Shown piece after piece: positions 12,295-23,571 of a DNA stretch of 64,000 bases (positions within the stretch are counted from its first letter, which is position 1; each line of letters begins with the position of its first letter). Source of the DNA: Amblyomma americanum (taxonomy: Eukaryota; Arthropoda; Arachnida; Ixodida; Ixodidae). The notes below the pieces were generated by a model. The model was not told where the DNA came from. It did not search any database and saw nothing but the letters and a program-made list of their open reading frames with translations. Made by a program: the position numbers and the translations under genes. The stretch covers positions 1-64,000 of the forward strand of contig NW_027526694.1 in the NCBI RefSeq assembly GCF_052857255.1, written 5' to 3'.

Positions 12295-12334
12295 AGCTCG
12301 TTTCGGTCTAAAACAGCTTGTTTCGTTGTATTAA
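12295..12334 (+). repeat. Internal pair of 20-bp subrepeats in the monomer
   Basis: Bases 12295-12314 (agctcgtttcggtctaaaac) and 12315-12334 (agcttgtttcgttgtattaa) are directly adjacent and match at 14 of 20 positions by eye, including the shared AGCT and GTTTCG. A weaker third relative, tgcttttcg, follows further on. The pair is present in essentially every monomer, so it predates amplification. It suggests that the 129-bp unit grew partly from a shorter tandem. The alternative is chance similarity of AT-rich words around TTTCG; the adjacency without a gap makes duplication more likely. Confidence 0.6.
12302..12330 (+). other. Two TTCGnnnnA half-sites, partial CENP-B-box resemblance
   Basis: TTCGGTCTA (12302-12310) and TTCGTTGTA (12322-12330) both fit the left part of the CENP-B box core (nTTCGnnnnAnnCGGGn). 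In the class with gttgaactaag the second becomes TTCGTTGAA. Neither is followed by the required CGGG: the bases there are ACAG and AAGC. What is seen is two half-matches 20 bp apart in each monomer. A function as a binding site is not supported by this sequence alone. Confidence 0.3.
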
Positions 12335-13904
12335 GCACGAATACATGCTTTTCGCGCAGTTATAAGAGAAAAAGTTTTGACGCGTATCAGAGGAGCACTT
12401 GTAAAACCGATGTGTTGTGATTTAGCTCGTTTCGGTCTAAAACAACTTGTTTCGCTGTATTAAGCAAGAATACATGCTTTTCGCGCAGTTATAAGATAAA
12501 AAGATTTGACGCGTATCAGAGGAACACTTGTAAAAACGATGTTTTGTGATTTAGCTCGTTTCGGTCTAAAACAGCTTGTTTCGCTGTATTAAGCAGGAAT
12601 ACATGCTTTTCGCGCAGTTATAAGAGAAAAAGTTTTAAACGCGTGTCACAGGGACACTTGTAAAACCGATGTGTTCAGATCTAGCTCGTTTTGGTCTAAA
12701 ACAGCTTGTTTCGTTGTATTAAGCACGAATACATGCTTTTCGCGCAGTTATAAGAGAAAAAGATTTGAAGCGTATCAGAGGAACACTTGTAAAACCGATG
12801 TGTTGTGATTTAGCTCGTTTCGGTCTAAAACAGCTTGTTTCGCTGTATTAAGCAGGAATACATGCTTTTCGCGCAGTTATAAGAGAAAAAGTTTTAAAGG
12901 CGTGTCACAGGGACACTTGTAAAACCGATGTGTTCAGATTTACCTCGTTTCGGTCTAAAACAGCTTGTTTCGTTGAACTAAGCACGAATACATGCTTTTC
13001 GCGCAGTGATAAGAGAAAAAAGTTTTGACGCGTATCAGAGGAACACTTGTAAAACCGATGTGTTGTGATTTAGCTCGTTTCGGTCTAAAACAGCTTGTTT
13101 TGTTGTATTAAGCAAGAATACGTGCTTTTCGCGCAGTTATAAGAGAAAAAGTTTTGACGCGTGTCACAGGGACACGTGTAAAACCGACGTGTTCAGATTT
13201 AGCTCGTTTCGGTCTAAAACAGCTTGATTCGTAGTATTAAGCACGAATACATGCTTTTCGCGCAGTTATAGGAGAAAAAGTTTTGACGAGTATCACGTGG
13301 ATACTTGTAAAACCGATGTGTTCAGATACAGCTCGTTTTGGTATAAAACAGCTTGTTTCGCTGTATTAAGCAGGAATACATGCTTTTTGCGCAGTTAGAG
13401 AAGAAAAAGTTTTGAGGCCTATTAGGGGGACACTTAAAACTGATGTGTTCAGATTTAACTCATCTCGGTCTAAAACAGCTTGTTTCGTTGTATTAAGCAG
13501 GAATACATGCTTTTCGCGCAGTTATTAGAGAAAAAGTTTTATAGGCGTGTCACAGGGACACTTGTAAAACCGATGTGTTCAGATTTACCTCGTTTCGGTC
13601 TAAAACAGCTTGTTTCGTTGTATTAAGCAAGAATACATGCTTTTCGCGCAGTTATAAAATAAAAAGATTTGACGCGTATCAGAGGAACACTTGTAAAACC
13701 GATGTGTTGTGATTTAGCTCGTTTCGGTCTAAAACAGCTTGTTTCGCTGTATTAAGCAGGAATACATGCTTTTCGCGCAGTTATAAGAGAAAAAGTTTTA
13801 AAGGCGTGTCACAGGGACACTTGTAAAACCGATGTGTTCAGATTTACCTCGTTTCGGTCTAAAACAGCTTGTTTCGTTGAACTAAGCACGAATACATGCT
13901 TTTC

Positions 13905-14675
13905 GCGCAGTTATAAGAGAAAAAGTTTTGACGCGTGTCACTGGGACACTTGTAAAACCGATGTGTTCAGATTTAGCTCGTTTCGGTCTAAAACAGCTTG
14001 TTTCGTCGTATTAAGCACGAATACATGCTTTTCGCGCAGTTATAAGAGAAAAAGTTTTGACGCGTGTCACAGGGACACTTGTAAAACCGATGTGTTCAGA
14101 TTTAGCTCGTTTCGGTCTAAAACAGCTTGTTTCGTTGTATTAAGCACGAATACATGCTTTTCGCGCAGTTATAAGAGAAAAAGTTTTGACGCGTATCAGA
14201 GGAGCACTTGTAAAACCGATGTGTTGTGATTTAGCTCGTTTCGGTCTAAAACAGCTTGATTCGTTGTATTAAGCACGAATACATGCTTTTCGCGCAGTTA
14301 TAAGAGAAAAAGTTTTGACGAGTATCACGTGGATACTTGTAAAACCGATGTGTTCAGATACAGCTCGTTTCGGTCTAAAACAGCTTGTTTCGTTGTATTA
14401 AGCACGAATACATGCTTTTCGCGCAGTTATAAGAGAAAAAGTTTTAAAGGCGTGTCACAGGGACACTTGTAAAACCGATGTGTTCAGATTTACCTCGTTT
14501 CGGTCTAAAACAGCTTGTTTCGTTGAACTAAGCACGAATACATGCTTTTCGCGCAGTTATAAGAGAAAAAAGTTTTGACGCGTATCAGAGGAACACTTGT
14601 AAAACCGATGTGTTGTGATTTAGCTCGTTTCGGTCTAAAACAGCTTGTTTCGCTGTATTAAGCAAGAATACGTGC
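13905..14675 (+). repeat. 905-bp (7-monomer) tandem duplication, copy 1
   Basis: This block matches 14810-15580 at an offset of 905 bp. The diagnostic is tcactgggacac (13938 and 14843), a change that I see only in these two places; elsewhere the class reads tcacagggacac. The duplicates are therefore recent and local. The block includes two successive B monomers that give an apparent open frame at 13834-14229. Confidence 0.85.
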
Positions 14676-14809
14676 TTTTCGCGCAGTAATAAGAGAAAAA
14701 GTTTTGAAGCGTGTCACAGGGACACTCGTAAAACCGATGTGTTCAGATTTACCTCGTTTCGGTCTAAAACAACTTGTTTCGCTGTATTAAGCAAGAATAC
14801 ACGCTTTTC

Positions 14810-15580
14810 GCGCAGTTATAAGAGAAAAAGTTTTGACGCGTGTCACTGGGACACTTGTAAAACCGATGTGTTCAGATTTAGCTCGTTTCGGTCTAAAACA
14901 GCTTGTTTCGTCGTATTAAGCACGAATACATGCTTTTCGCGCAGTTATAAGAGAAAAAGTTTTGACGCGTGTCACAGGGACACTTGTAAAACCGATGTGT
15001 TCAGATTTAGCTCGTTTCGGTCTAAAACAGCTTGTTTCGTTGTATTAAGCACGAATACATGCTTTTCGCGCAGTTATAAGAGAAAAAGTTTTGACGCGTA
15101 TCAGAGGAGCACTTGTAAAACCGATGTGTTGTGATTTAGCTCGTTTCGGTCTAAAACAGCTTGATTCGTTGTATTAAGCACGAATACATGCTTTTCGCGC
15201 AGTTATAAGAGAAAAAGTTTTGACGAGTATCACGTGGATACTTGTAAAACCGATGTGTTCAGATACAGCTCGTTTCGGTCTAAAACAGCTTGTTTCGTTG
15301 TATTAAGCACGAATACATGCTTTTCGCGCAGTTATAAGAGAAAAAGTTTTAAAGGCGTGTCACAGGGACACTTGTAAAACCGATGTGTTCAGATTTACCT
15401 CGTTTCGGTCTAAAACAGCTTGTTTCGTTGAACTAAGCACGAATACATGCTTTTCGCGCAGTTATAAGAGAAAAAAGTTTTGACGCGTATCAGAGGAACA
15501 CTTGTAAAACCGATGTGTTGTGATTTAGCTCGTTTCGGTCTAAAACAGCTTGTTTCGCTGTATTAAGCAAGAATACGTGC
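14810..15580 (+). repeat. 905-bp (7-monomer) tandem duplication, copy 2
   Basis: This is the second copy of 13905-14675. It ends near 15,580, where ttttctcgcag replaces ttttcgcgcagtaa of copy 1. Confidence 0.85.
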
Positions 15581-15629
15581 TTTTCTCGCAGTTATAAGAG
15601 AAAAAGTTTTGACGCGTATCAGAGGAACA

Positions 15630-17235
15630 CTTGTAAAACCAATGTGTTGTGATTTAGCTCGTTTCGGTCTAAAACAGCTTGTTTCGCTGTATTAAGCAGG
15701 AATACATGCTTTTCGCGCAGTTATAAGAGAAAAAGTTTGAAAGGCGTGTCACAGGGACACTTGTAAAACCGATGTGTTCAGATTTACCTCGTTTCGGTCT
15801 AAAACAGCTTGTTTCGTTGAACTAAGCACGAATACATGCTTTTCGCGCAGTTATAAGAGAAAAAGTTTTGACGCGTATCAGAGGAACACTTGTAAAACCG
15901 ATGTGTTCAGATTTACCTCGTTTCGGTCTAAAACAACTTGTTTCGCTGTATTAAGCAAGAATACATGGTTTTCGCGCAGTTATAAGAGAAAAAGTTTCGA
16001 CGCGTGTCACAGGGAGACTTGTAAAACCGATGTGTTCAGATTTACCTCGTTTCGGTCTAAAACAGCTTGTTTCGTTGTATTAAGCACGAATACATGCTTT
16101 TCGCGCAGTTATAAGAGAAAAAGTTTTGACGCGTGTCACAGGGACACGTGTAAAACCGACGTGTTCAGATTTAGCTCGTTTCGGTCTAAAACAGCTTGAT
16201 TCGTTGTATTAAGCACGAATACATGCTTTTCGCGCAGTTATAAAAGAAAAAGTTTTGACGAGTATCACGTGGATACTTGTAAAACCGATGTGTTCAGATA
16301 CAGCTCGTTTTGGTACAAAACAGCTTGTTGCGTTGTTTTAAGCACGAATACATGATTTTCGCGCAGTTATAGAAGAGAAAGTTTTGACGCGTATTAGGGG
16401 GACACTTAAAACTGATGTGTTCAGATTTAGCTCATCTCGGTCTAAAACAGCTTGTTTCGTTGTATTAAGCAGGAATACGTGCTTTCCGCGCAGTTATAAG
16501 AGAAAAAGTTTTAAAGGCGTGTCACAGGGACACTTGTAAAACCGATGTGTTCAGATTTACCTCGTTTCGGTCTAAAACAGCTTGTTTCGTTGTATTAAGC
16601 AAGAATACATGCTTTTCGCGCAGTTATAAGATAAAAAGATTTGACGCGTATCAGAGGAACACTTGTAAAACCGATGTGTTGTGATTAAGCTCGTTTCGGT
16701 CTAAAACAACTTGTTTCGTATTATTAAGCAAGAATACGTGCTTTTCGCGCAGTAATAAGAGAAAAAGTTTTCAAGCGTGTCACAGGGACACTCGTAAAAC
16801 CGATGCGTTCAGATTTACCTCGTTTCGGTCTAAAACAACTTGTTGCGCTGTAATAAGCAAGAATACATGCTTTTCGCGCAGTTATAAGAGAAAAAAGTTT
16901 TGACGCGTATAAGAGGAACACTTGTAAAACCGATGTGTTGTGATTTAGCTCGTTTCGGTCTAAAACAGCTTGTTTCGCTGTATTAAGCAAGAATACGTGC
17001 TTTTCGCGCAGTTATAAGAGAAAAAGTTTTGTCGCGTGTCACAGGGACACTTGTAAAACCGATGTGTTCAGATTTACCTCGTTTCGGTCTAAAACAGCTT
17101 GTTTCGTTGTATTAAGCAAGAATACATGCTTTTCGCGCAGTTATAAGATAAAAAGATTTGACGCGTATCAGAGGAACACTTGTAAAACCGATGTGTTGTG
17201 ATTAAGCTCGTTTCGGTCTAAAACAACTTGTTTCG
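15630..17235 (+). repeat. 6.34-kb-offset duplication, pair 2, copy 1
   Basis: This block matches 22096-23571. The offset is 6466 bp in its first part (15774 versus 22240) and 6336-6337 bp after about 16,220 (ggtacaaaac at 16312 and 22649). The difference is one whole monomer present here and absent in copy 2. It also resembles 1.5-3.0 kb at an offset of about 14.1-14.2 kb. Confidence 0.85.
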
Positions 17236-18573
17236 TTGAACTAAGCACGAATACATGCTTTTCGCGCAGTGATAAGAGAAAAAAGTTTTGACGCGTATCA
17301 GAGGAACACTTGTAAAACCGATGTGTTGTCATTTAGCTCGTTTCGGTCTAAAACAGCTTGTTTCGCTGTATTAAGCAAGAATACATGCTTTTCGCGCAGT
17401 TATAAGAGAAAAAGTTTTAAAGGCGTGTCACAGGGACGCTTGTAAAACCGATGTGTTCAGATTTACCTCGTTTCGGTCTAAAACAGCTTGTTTCGTTGAA
17501 CTAAGCACGAATACATGCTTTTCAAGCAGTTATAAGAGAAAAAAGTTTTGACGCGTATCAGAGGAACGCTTGTAAAACCGATGTGTTGTGATTTAGCTCG
17601 TTTCGGTCTAAAACAGCTTGTTTCGCTGTATTAAACAAGAATACGTGCTTTTCGCGCAGTTATAAGAGAAAAAGTTTTGACGCGTATCATAGGAACACTT
17701 GTAAAACCGATGTGTTGTGATTTAGCTCGTTTCGGTCTAAAACAGCTTGTTTCGCTGTATTAAGCAAGAATACATGCTTTTCGCGCAGTTATAAGAGAAA
17801 AAGTTTTGACGCGTGTCACAGGGACACTTGTAAAACCGATGTGTTCAGATTTAGCTCGTTTCGGTCTAAAACAGCTTGTTTCGTTGTATTAAGCACGAAT
17901 ACATGCTTTTCGCGCAGTTATAAGAGAAAAAGTTTTGACGCGTATCAGAGGAACACTTGTAAAACCGATGTGTTGTGATTTAGCTCGTTTCGGTCTAAAA
18001 CAGCTTGTTTCGCTGTATTAAGCAAGAATACATGCTTTTCGCGCCGTTATAAGAGAAAAAGTTTTGACTAGTATCACGTGGAACACTTGTAATACCGATG
18101 TGTTGTGATTTGGCTCGTTTCGGTCTAAAACAGCTTGTTTCGTTGTATTAAGCAAGAATACATGCTTTTCGCGCAGTTATAAGAGAAAAAGTTTTGACGC
18201 GTATCAGTGGAACACTTGTAAAACCGATGTGTTCAGATTTACCTCTTTTCGGACTAAAACAGCTGGTTTCGTTGTATCAAGCACGAATACATGCTTTTCG
18301 CGCCGTTATAAGAGAAAAAAGTTTTGACGCGTATCACATGGACACTTGGAAAACCGATGTGTTCAGATCTAGCTCGTTTTGGTCTAAAACAGCTTGTTTC
18401 GTTGTATTAAGCATGAATACATGCTTTTCGCGCAGTTATAAGAGAAAACGATTTGGCGCGTATCAGAGGAACACTTGTAAAACCGATGTGTTGTGATTTA
18501 GCTCGTTTCGGTCTAAAACAGCTTGTTTCGCTGTATTAAGCAGGAATACATGCTTTTCGCGCAGTTATAAGAG

Positions 18574-21214
18574 AAAAAGTTGGAAAGGCGTGTCACAGGG
18601 ACACTTGTAAAACCGATGTGTTCAGATTTACCTCGTTTCGGTCTAAAACAGCTTGTTTCGTTGAACTAAGCACGAATACATGCTTTTCGCGCAGTGATAA
18701 GAGAAAAAAGTTTTGACGCGTATCAGAGGAACACTTGTAAAACCGATGTGTTGTGATTAAGCTCGTTTCGGTCTAAAACAGCTTGTTTCGTTGTATTAAG
18801 CAAGAATACGTGCTTTTCGCGCAGTTATAAGAGAAAAAGTTTTGACGCGTGTCACAGGGACACGTGTAAAACCGACGTGTTCAGATTTAGCTCGTTTCGG
18901 TCTAAAACAGCTTGATTCTTTGTATTAAGCACGAATACATGCTTTTCGCGCAGTTATAAGAGAAAAAGTTTTGACGAGTATCACGTGGATACTTGTAAAA
19001 CCGATGTGTTCAGATACAGCTCGTTTTGGTATAAAACAGCTTGTTTCGTTGTTTTAAGCACGAATACATGCTTTTCGCGCAGTTATAGAAGAAAAAGTTT
19101 TGACGCCTATTAGGGGGACACTTAAAACTGTTGTGTTCAGATTTAACTCATCTCGGTCTAAAACAGCTTGTTTCGTTGTATTAAGCAGGAATACATGCTT
19201 TTCGCGCAGTTATTAGAGAAAAAGTTTTATAGGCGTGTCACAGGGACACTTGTAAAACCGATGTGTTCAGATTTACCTCGTTTCAATCTAAAACAGCTTG
19301 TTTCGTTGTATTAAGCAAGAATACATGCTTTTCGCGCAGTTATAAGATAAAAAGATTTGACGCGTATCAGAGGAACACTTGTAAAACCGATGTGTTGTGA
19401 TTTAGCTCGTTTCGGTCTAAAACAGCTTGTTTCGCTGTATTAAGCAGGAATACATGCTTTTCGCGCAGTTATAAGAGAAAAAGTCTTAAAGGCGTGTCAC
19501 AGGGACACTTGTAAAACCGATGTGTTCAGATTTACCTCGTTTCGGTCTAAAACAGCTTGTTTCGTTGAACTAAGCACGAATACATGCTTTTCGCGCAGTT
19601 ATAAGAGAAAAAGTTTTGACGCGTATCAGAGGAACACTTGTAAAACCAATGTGTTGTGATTTAGCTCGTTTCGGTCTAAAACAGCTTGTTTCGCTGTATT
19701 AAGCACGAATACATGCTTTTCGCGCAGTTATAAGAGAAAAAGTTTTGACGCGTATGAGAGGAACACTTGTAAAACCGATGTGTGGTGATTTAGCTCTTTT
19801 CGGTCTAAAACAACTTGTTTCGTATTATTAAGCAAGAATACGTGCTTTTCGCGCAGTAATAAGAGAAAAAGTTTTGAAGCGTGTCACAGGGACACTCGTA
19901 AAACCGATGTGTTCAGATTTACCTCGTTTCGGTCTAAAACAACTTGTTTCGCTGTATTAAGCAAGAATACACGCTTTTCGCGCAGTTATAAGAGAAAAAG
20001 TTTTGACGCGTGTCACAGGGACACTTGTAAAACCGATGTGTTCAGATTTAGCTCGTTTCGGTCTAAAACAGCTTGTTTCGTCGTATTAAGCACGAATACA
20101 TGCTTTTCGCGCAGTTATAAAAGAAAAAGTTTTGACGCGTGTCACAGGGACACTTCTAAAACCGATGTGTTCAGATTTAGCTCGTTTCGGTCTAAAACAG
20201 CTTGTTTCGTTGTATTAAGCACGAATACATGCTTTTCGCGCAGTTATAAGAGAAAAAGTTTTGACGCGTATCAGAGGAGCACTTGTAAAACCGATGTGTT
20301 GTGATTTAGCTCGTTTCGGTCTAAAACAACTTGTTTCGCTGTATTAAGCAAGAATACATGCTTTTCGCGCAGTTATAAGATAAAAAGATTTGACGCGTAT
20401 CAGAGGAACACTTGTAAAACCGATGTGTTGTGATTTAGCTCGTTTCGGTCTAAAACAGCTTGTTTCGCTGTATTAAGCAGGAATACATGCTTTTCGCGCA
20501 GTTATAAGAGAAAAAGTTTTAAAGGCGTGTCACAGGGACACTTGTAAAACCGATGTGTTCAGATCTAGCTCGTTTTGGTCTAAAACAGCTTGTTTCGTTG
20601 TATTAAGCACGAATACATGCTTTTCGCGCAGTTATAAGAGAAAAAGATTTGAAGCGTATCAGAGGAAAACTTGTAAAACCGATGTGTTGTGATTTAGCTC
20701 GTTTCGGTCTAAAACAGCTTGTTTCGCTGTATTAAGCAGGAATACATGCTTTTCGCGCAGTTATAAGAGAAAAAGTTTGAAAGGCGTGTCACAGGGACAC
20801 TTGTAAAACCGATGTGTTCAGATTTACCTCGTTTCGGTCTAAAACAGCTTGTTTCGTTGAACTAAGCACGAATACATGCTTTTCGCGCAGTGATAAGAGA
20901 AAAAAGTTTTGACGCGTATCAGAGGAACACTTGTAAAACCGATGTGTTGTGATTTAGCTCGTTTCGGTCTAAAACAGCTTGTTTCGTTGTATTAAGCAAG
21001 AATACGTGCTTTTCGCGCAGTTATAGGAGAAAAAGTTTTGACGCGTGTCACAGGGACACGTGTAAAACCGACGTGTTCAGATTTAGCTCGTTTCGGTCTA
21101 AAACAGCTTGATTCGTTGTATTAAGCACGAATACATGCTTTTCGCGCAGTTATAAGAGAAAAAGTTTTGACGAGTATCACGTGGATACTTGTAAAACCGA
21201 TGTGTTCAGATACA
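18574..21214 (+). repeat. 7884-bp-offset duplication, copy 2
   Basis: This is the second copy of 10690-13330. Private changes include gattctttgtatt near 18915, ttcaatctaaaac near 19284 and the loss of one C-type base at 20667 (gaggaaaac). It overlaps, from about 20.42 kb, a second duplication with a 6338-bp offset, so duplications are nested here. Confidence 0.85.
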
Positions 21215-21755
21215 GCTCGTTTCGGTCTAAAACAGCTTGTTTCGTTGTATTAAGCACGAATACATGCTTTTCGCGCAGTTATAAGAGAAAAAGTTTTAAA
21301 GGCGTGTCACAGGGACACTTGTAAAACCGATGTGTTCAGATTTACCTCGTTTCGGTCTAAAACAGCTTGTTTCGTTGAACTAAGCACGAATACATGCTTT
21401 TCGCGCAGTTATAAGAGAAAAAAGTTTTGACGCGTATCAGAGGAACACTTGTAAAACCGATGTGTTGTGATTTAGCTCGTTTCGGTCTAAAACAGCTTGT
21501 TTCGCTGTATTAAACAGGAATACATGCTTTTCGCGCAGTTATAAGAGAAAAAGTTTTAAAGGCGTGTCACAGGGACACTTGTAAAACCGATGTGTTCAGA
21601 TTTACCTCGTTTCGGTCTAAAACAGCTTGTTTCGTTGAACTAAGCACGAATACATGCTTTTCGCGCAGTTATAAGAGAAAAAAGTTTTGAGGCGTATCAG
21701 AGGAACACTTGTAAAACCGATGTGTTGTGATTTAGCTCGTTTCGGTCTAAAACAG
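20420..21755 (+). repeat. 6.34-kb-offset duplication, pair 3, copy 1
   Basis: About 10 monomers match 26758-28093 at an offset of 6338 bp. Markers are agatctagctcg (20561 and 26899) and the rare ttataggag (21021 and 27359). It ends where copy 1 reads cgctgtattaagcacg and copy 2 cgttgtattaagcaag. Confidence 0.85.
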
Positions 21756-22095
21756 CTTGTTTCGCTGTATTAAGCACGAATACATGCTTTTCGCGCAGTT
21801 ATAAGAGAAAAAGTTTTGACGAGTATCACGTGGATACTTGTAAAACCGATGTGTTCAGATACAGCTCGTTTCAGTCTAAAACAGCTTGTTTCGTTGTATT
21901 AAGCACGAATACATGCTTTTCGCGCAGTTATAAGAGAAAAAGTTTTAAAGGCGTGTCACAGGGACACTTGTAAAACCGATGTGTTCAGATTTACCTCGTT
22001 TCGGTCTAAAACAGCTTGTTTCGTTGTATTAAGCACGAATACATGCTTTTCGCGCAGTTATAAGAGAAAAAGATTTGAAGCGTATCAGAGGAACA

Positions 22096-23571
22096 CTTGT
22101 AAAACCGATGTGTTGTGATTTAGCTCGTTTCGGTCTAAAACAGCTTGTTTCGCTGTATTAAGCAGGAATACATGCTTTTCGCGCAGTTATAAGAGAAAAA
22201 GTTTGAAAGGCGTGTCACAGGGACACTTGTAAAACCGATGTGTTCAGATTTACCTCGTTTCGGTCTAAAACAGCTTATTTCGTTGAACTAAGCACGAATA
22301 CATGCTTTTCGCGCAGTTATAAGAGAAAAAGTTTTGACGCGTATCAGAGGAACACTTGTAAAACCGATGTGTTCAGATTTACCTCGTTTCGGTCTAAAAC
22401 AACTTGTTTCGCTGTATTAAGCAAGAATACATGGTTTTCGCGCAGTTATAAGAGAAAAAGTTTTGACGCGTGTCACAGGGACACTTGTAAAACCGATGTG
22501 TTCAGATTTACCTCGTTTCGGTCTAAAACAGCTTGTTTCGTTGTATTAAGCACGAATACATGCTTTTCGCGCAGTTATAAAAGAAAAAGTTTTGACGAGT
22601 ATCACGTGGATACTTGTAAAACCGATGTGTTCAGATACAGCTCGTTTTGGTACAAAACAGCTTGTTGCGTTGTTTTAAGCACGAATACATGATTTTCGCG
22701 CAGTTATAGAAGAGAAAGTTTTGACGCGTATTAGGGGGACACTTAAAACTGATGTGTTCAGATTTAGCTCATCTCGGTCTAAAACAGCTTGTTTCGTTGT
22801 ATTAAGCAGGAATACGTGCTTTCCGCGCAGTTATAAGAGAAAAAGTTTTAAAGGCGTGTCACAGGGACACTTGTAAAACCGATGTGTTCAGATTTACCTC
22901 GTTTCGGTCTAAAACAGCTTGTTTCGTTGTAGTAAGCAAGAATACATGCTTTTCGCGCAGTTATAAGATAAAAAGATTTACGCGTATCAGAGGAACACTT
23001 GTAAAACCGATGTGTTGTGATTAAGCTCGTTTCGGTCTAAAACAACTTGTTTCGTATTATTAAGCAAGAATACGTGCTTTTCGCGCAGTAATAAGAGAAA
23101 AAGTTTTCAAGCGTGTCACAGGGACACTCGTAAAACCGATGCGTTCAGATTTACCTCGTTTCGGTCTAAAACAACTTGTTGCGCTGTAATAAGCAAGAAT
23201 ACATGCTTTTCGCGCAGTTATAAGAGAAAAAAGTTTTGACGCGTATCAGAGGAACACTTGTAAAACCGATGTGTTGTGATTTAGCTCGTTTCGGTCTAAA
23301 ACAGCTTGTTTCGCTGTATTAAGCAAGAATACGTGCTTTTCGCGCAGTTATAAGAGAAAAAGTTTTGTCGCGTGTCACAGGGACACTTGTAAAACCGATG
23401 TGTTCAGATTTACCTCGTTTCGGTCTAAAACAGCTTGTTTCGTTGTATTAAGCAAGAATACATGCTTTTCGCGCAGTTATAAGATAAAAAGATTTGACGC
23501 GTATCAGAGGAACACTTGTAAAACCGATGTGTTGTGATTAAGCTCGTTTCGGTCTAAAACAACTTGTTTCG
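22096..23571 (+). repeat. 6.34-kb-offset duplication, pair 2, copy 2
   Basis: This copy lacks the gggacacgtgtaaaaccgacgtg monomer that copy 1 has at about 16,130-16,220, so a frame here reads directly into the gatacagctcg monomer. It also has a one-base loss at 22979 (gatttacgcg for gatttgacgcg). The one-monomer gap is what an unequal exchange would leave. Confidence 0.85.

Larger units (their letters stand above)
12290..12418 (+). repeat. Representative 129-bp monomer
   Basis: This monomer is a useful reference copy. It starts at the conserved gatttagctcg and ends just before the next one at 12419. In order it holds two adjacent related 20-mers (from base 6), a cgcgcag block (bases 64-70), an A5/T4 tract (80-89), the variable dyad region (91-113) and the conserved aaaaccgatgtg (114-125). 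Hand count: 21 C, 30 G, 9 CpG, about 39.5% GC. Its length is exactly 3 x 43, which is why one frame can stay open across several monomers. The ACGCGT hexamer (MluI) recurs in most monomers that keep gacgcgt and is lost in the gacgagt and aaaggcg classes, so digestion should give a ladder. Confidence 0.95.
10690..13330 (+). repeat. 7884-bp-offset duplication, copy 1
   Basis: About 20 monomers match 18574-21214 at a constant offset of 7884 bp. Markers are aactcatctcgg (11261 and 19145), the agatctagctcg monomer (12677 and 20561) and the stretch that starts at 12025 and 19909. Copy 1 ends at about 13,330, where it continues with gctcgttttggtat and copy 2 with gctcgtttcggtct. Small differences include aaaaacgatgtttt (copy 1, 12535) against aaaaccgatgtgtt. 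Confidence 0.85.

Noticed and set aside
12302..12330. True CENP-B box
   Set aside because: The CGGG half required by the core is missing in all classes that I read, so only a half-resemblance is reported.
16724..16990. Reverse-strand open frame of 88 codons
   Set aside because: It is the complement of two satellite monomers in a run with unusual tgtaataag and gtattattaag variants. The same monomers elsewhere carry stops in this frame.
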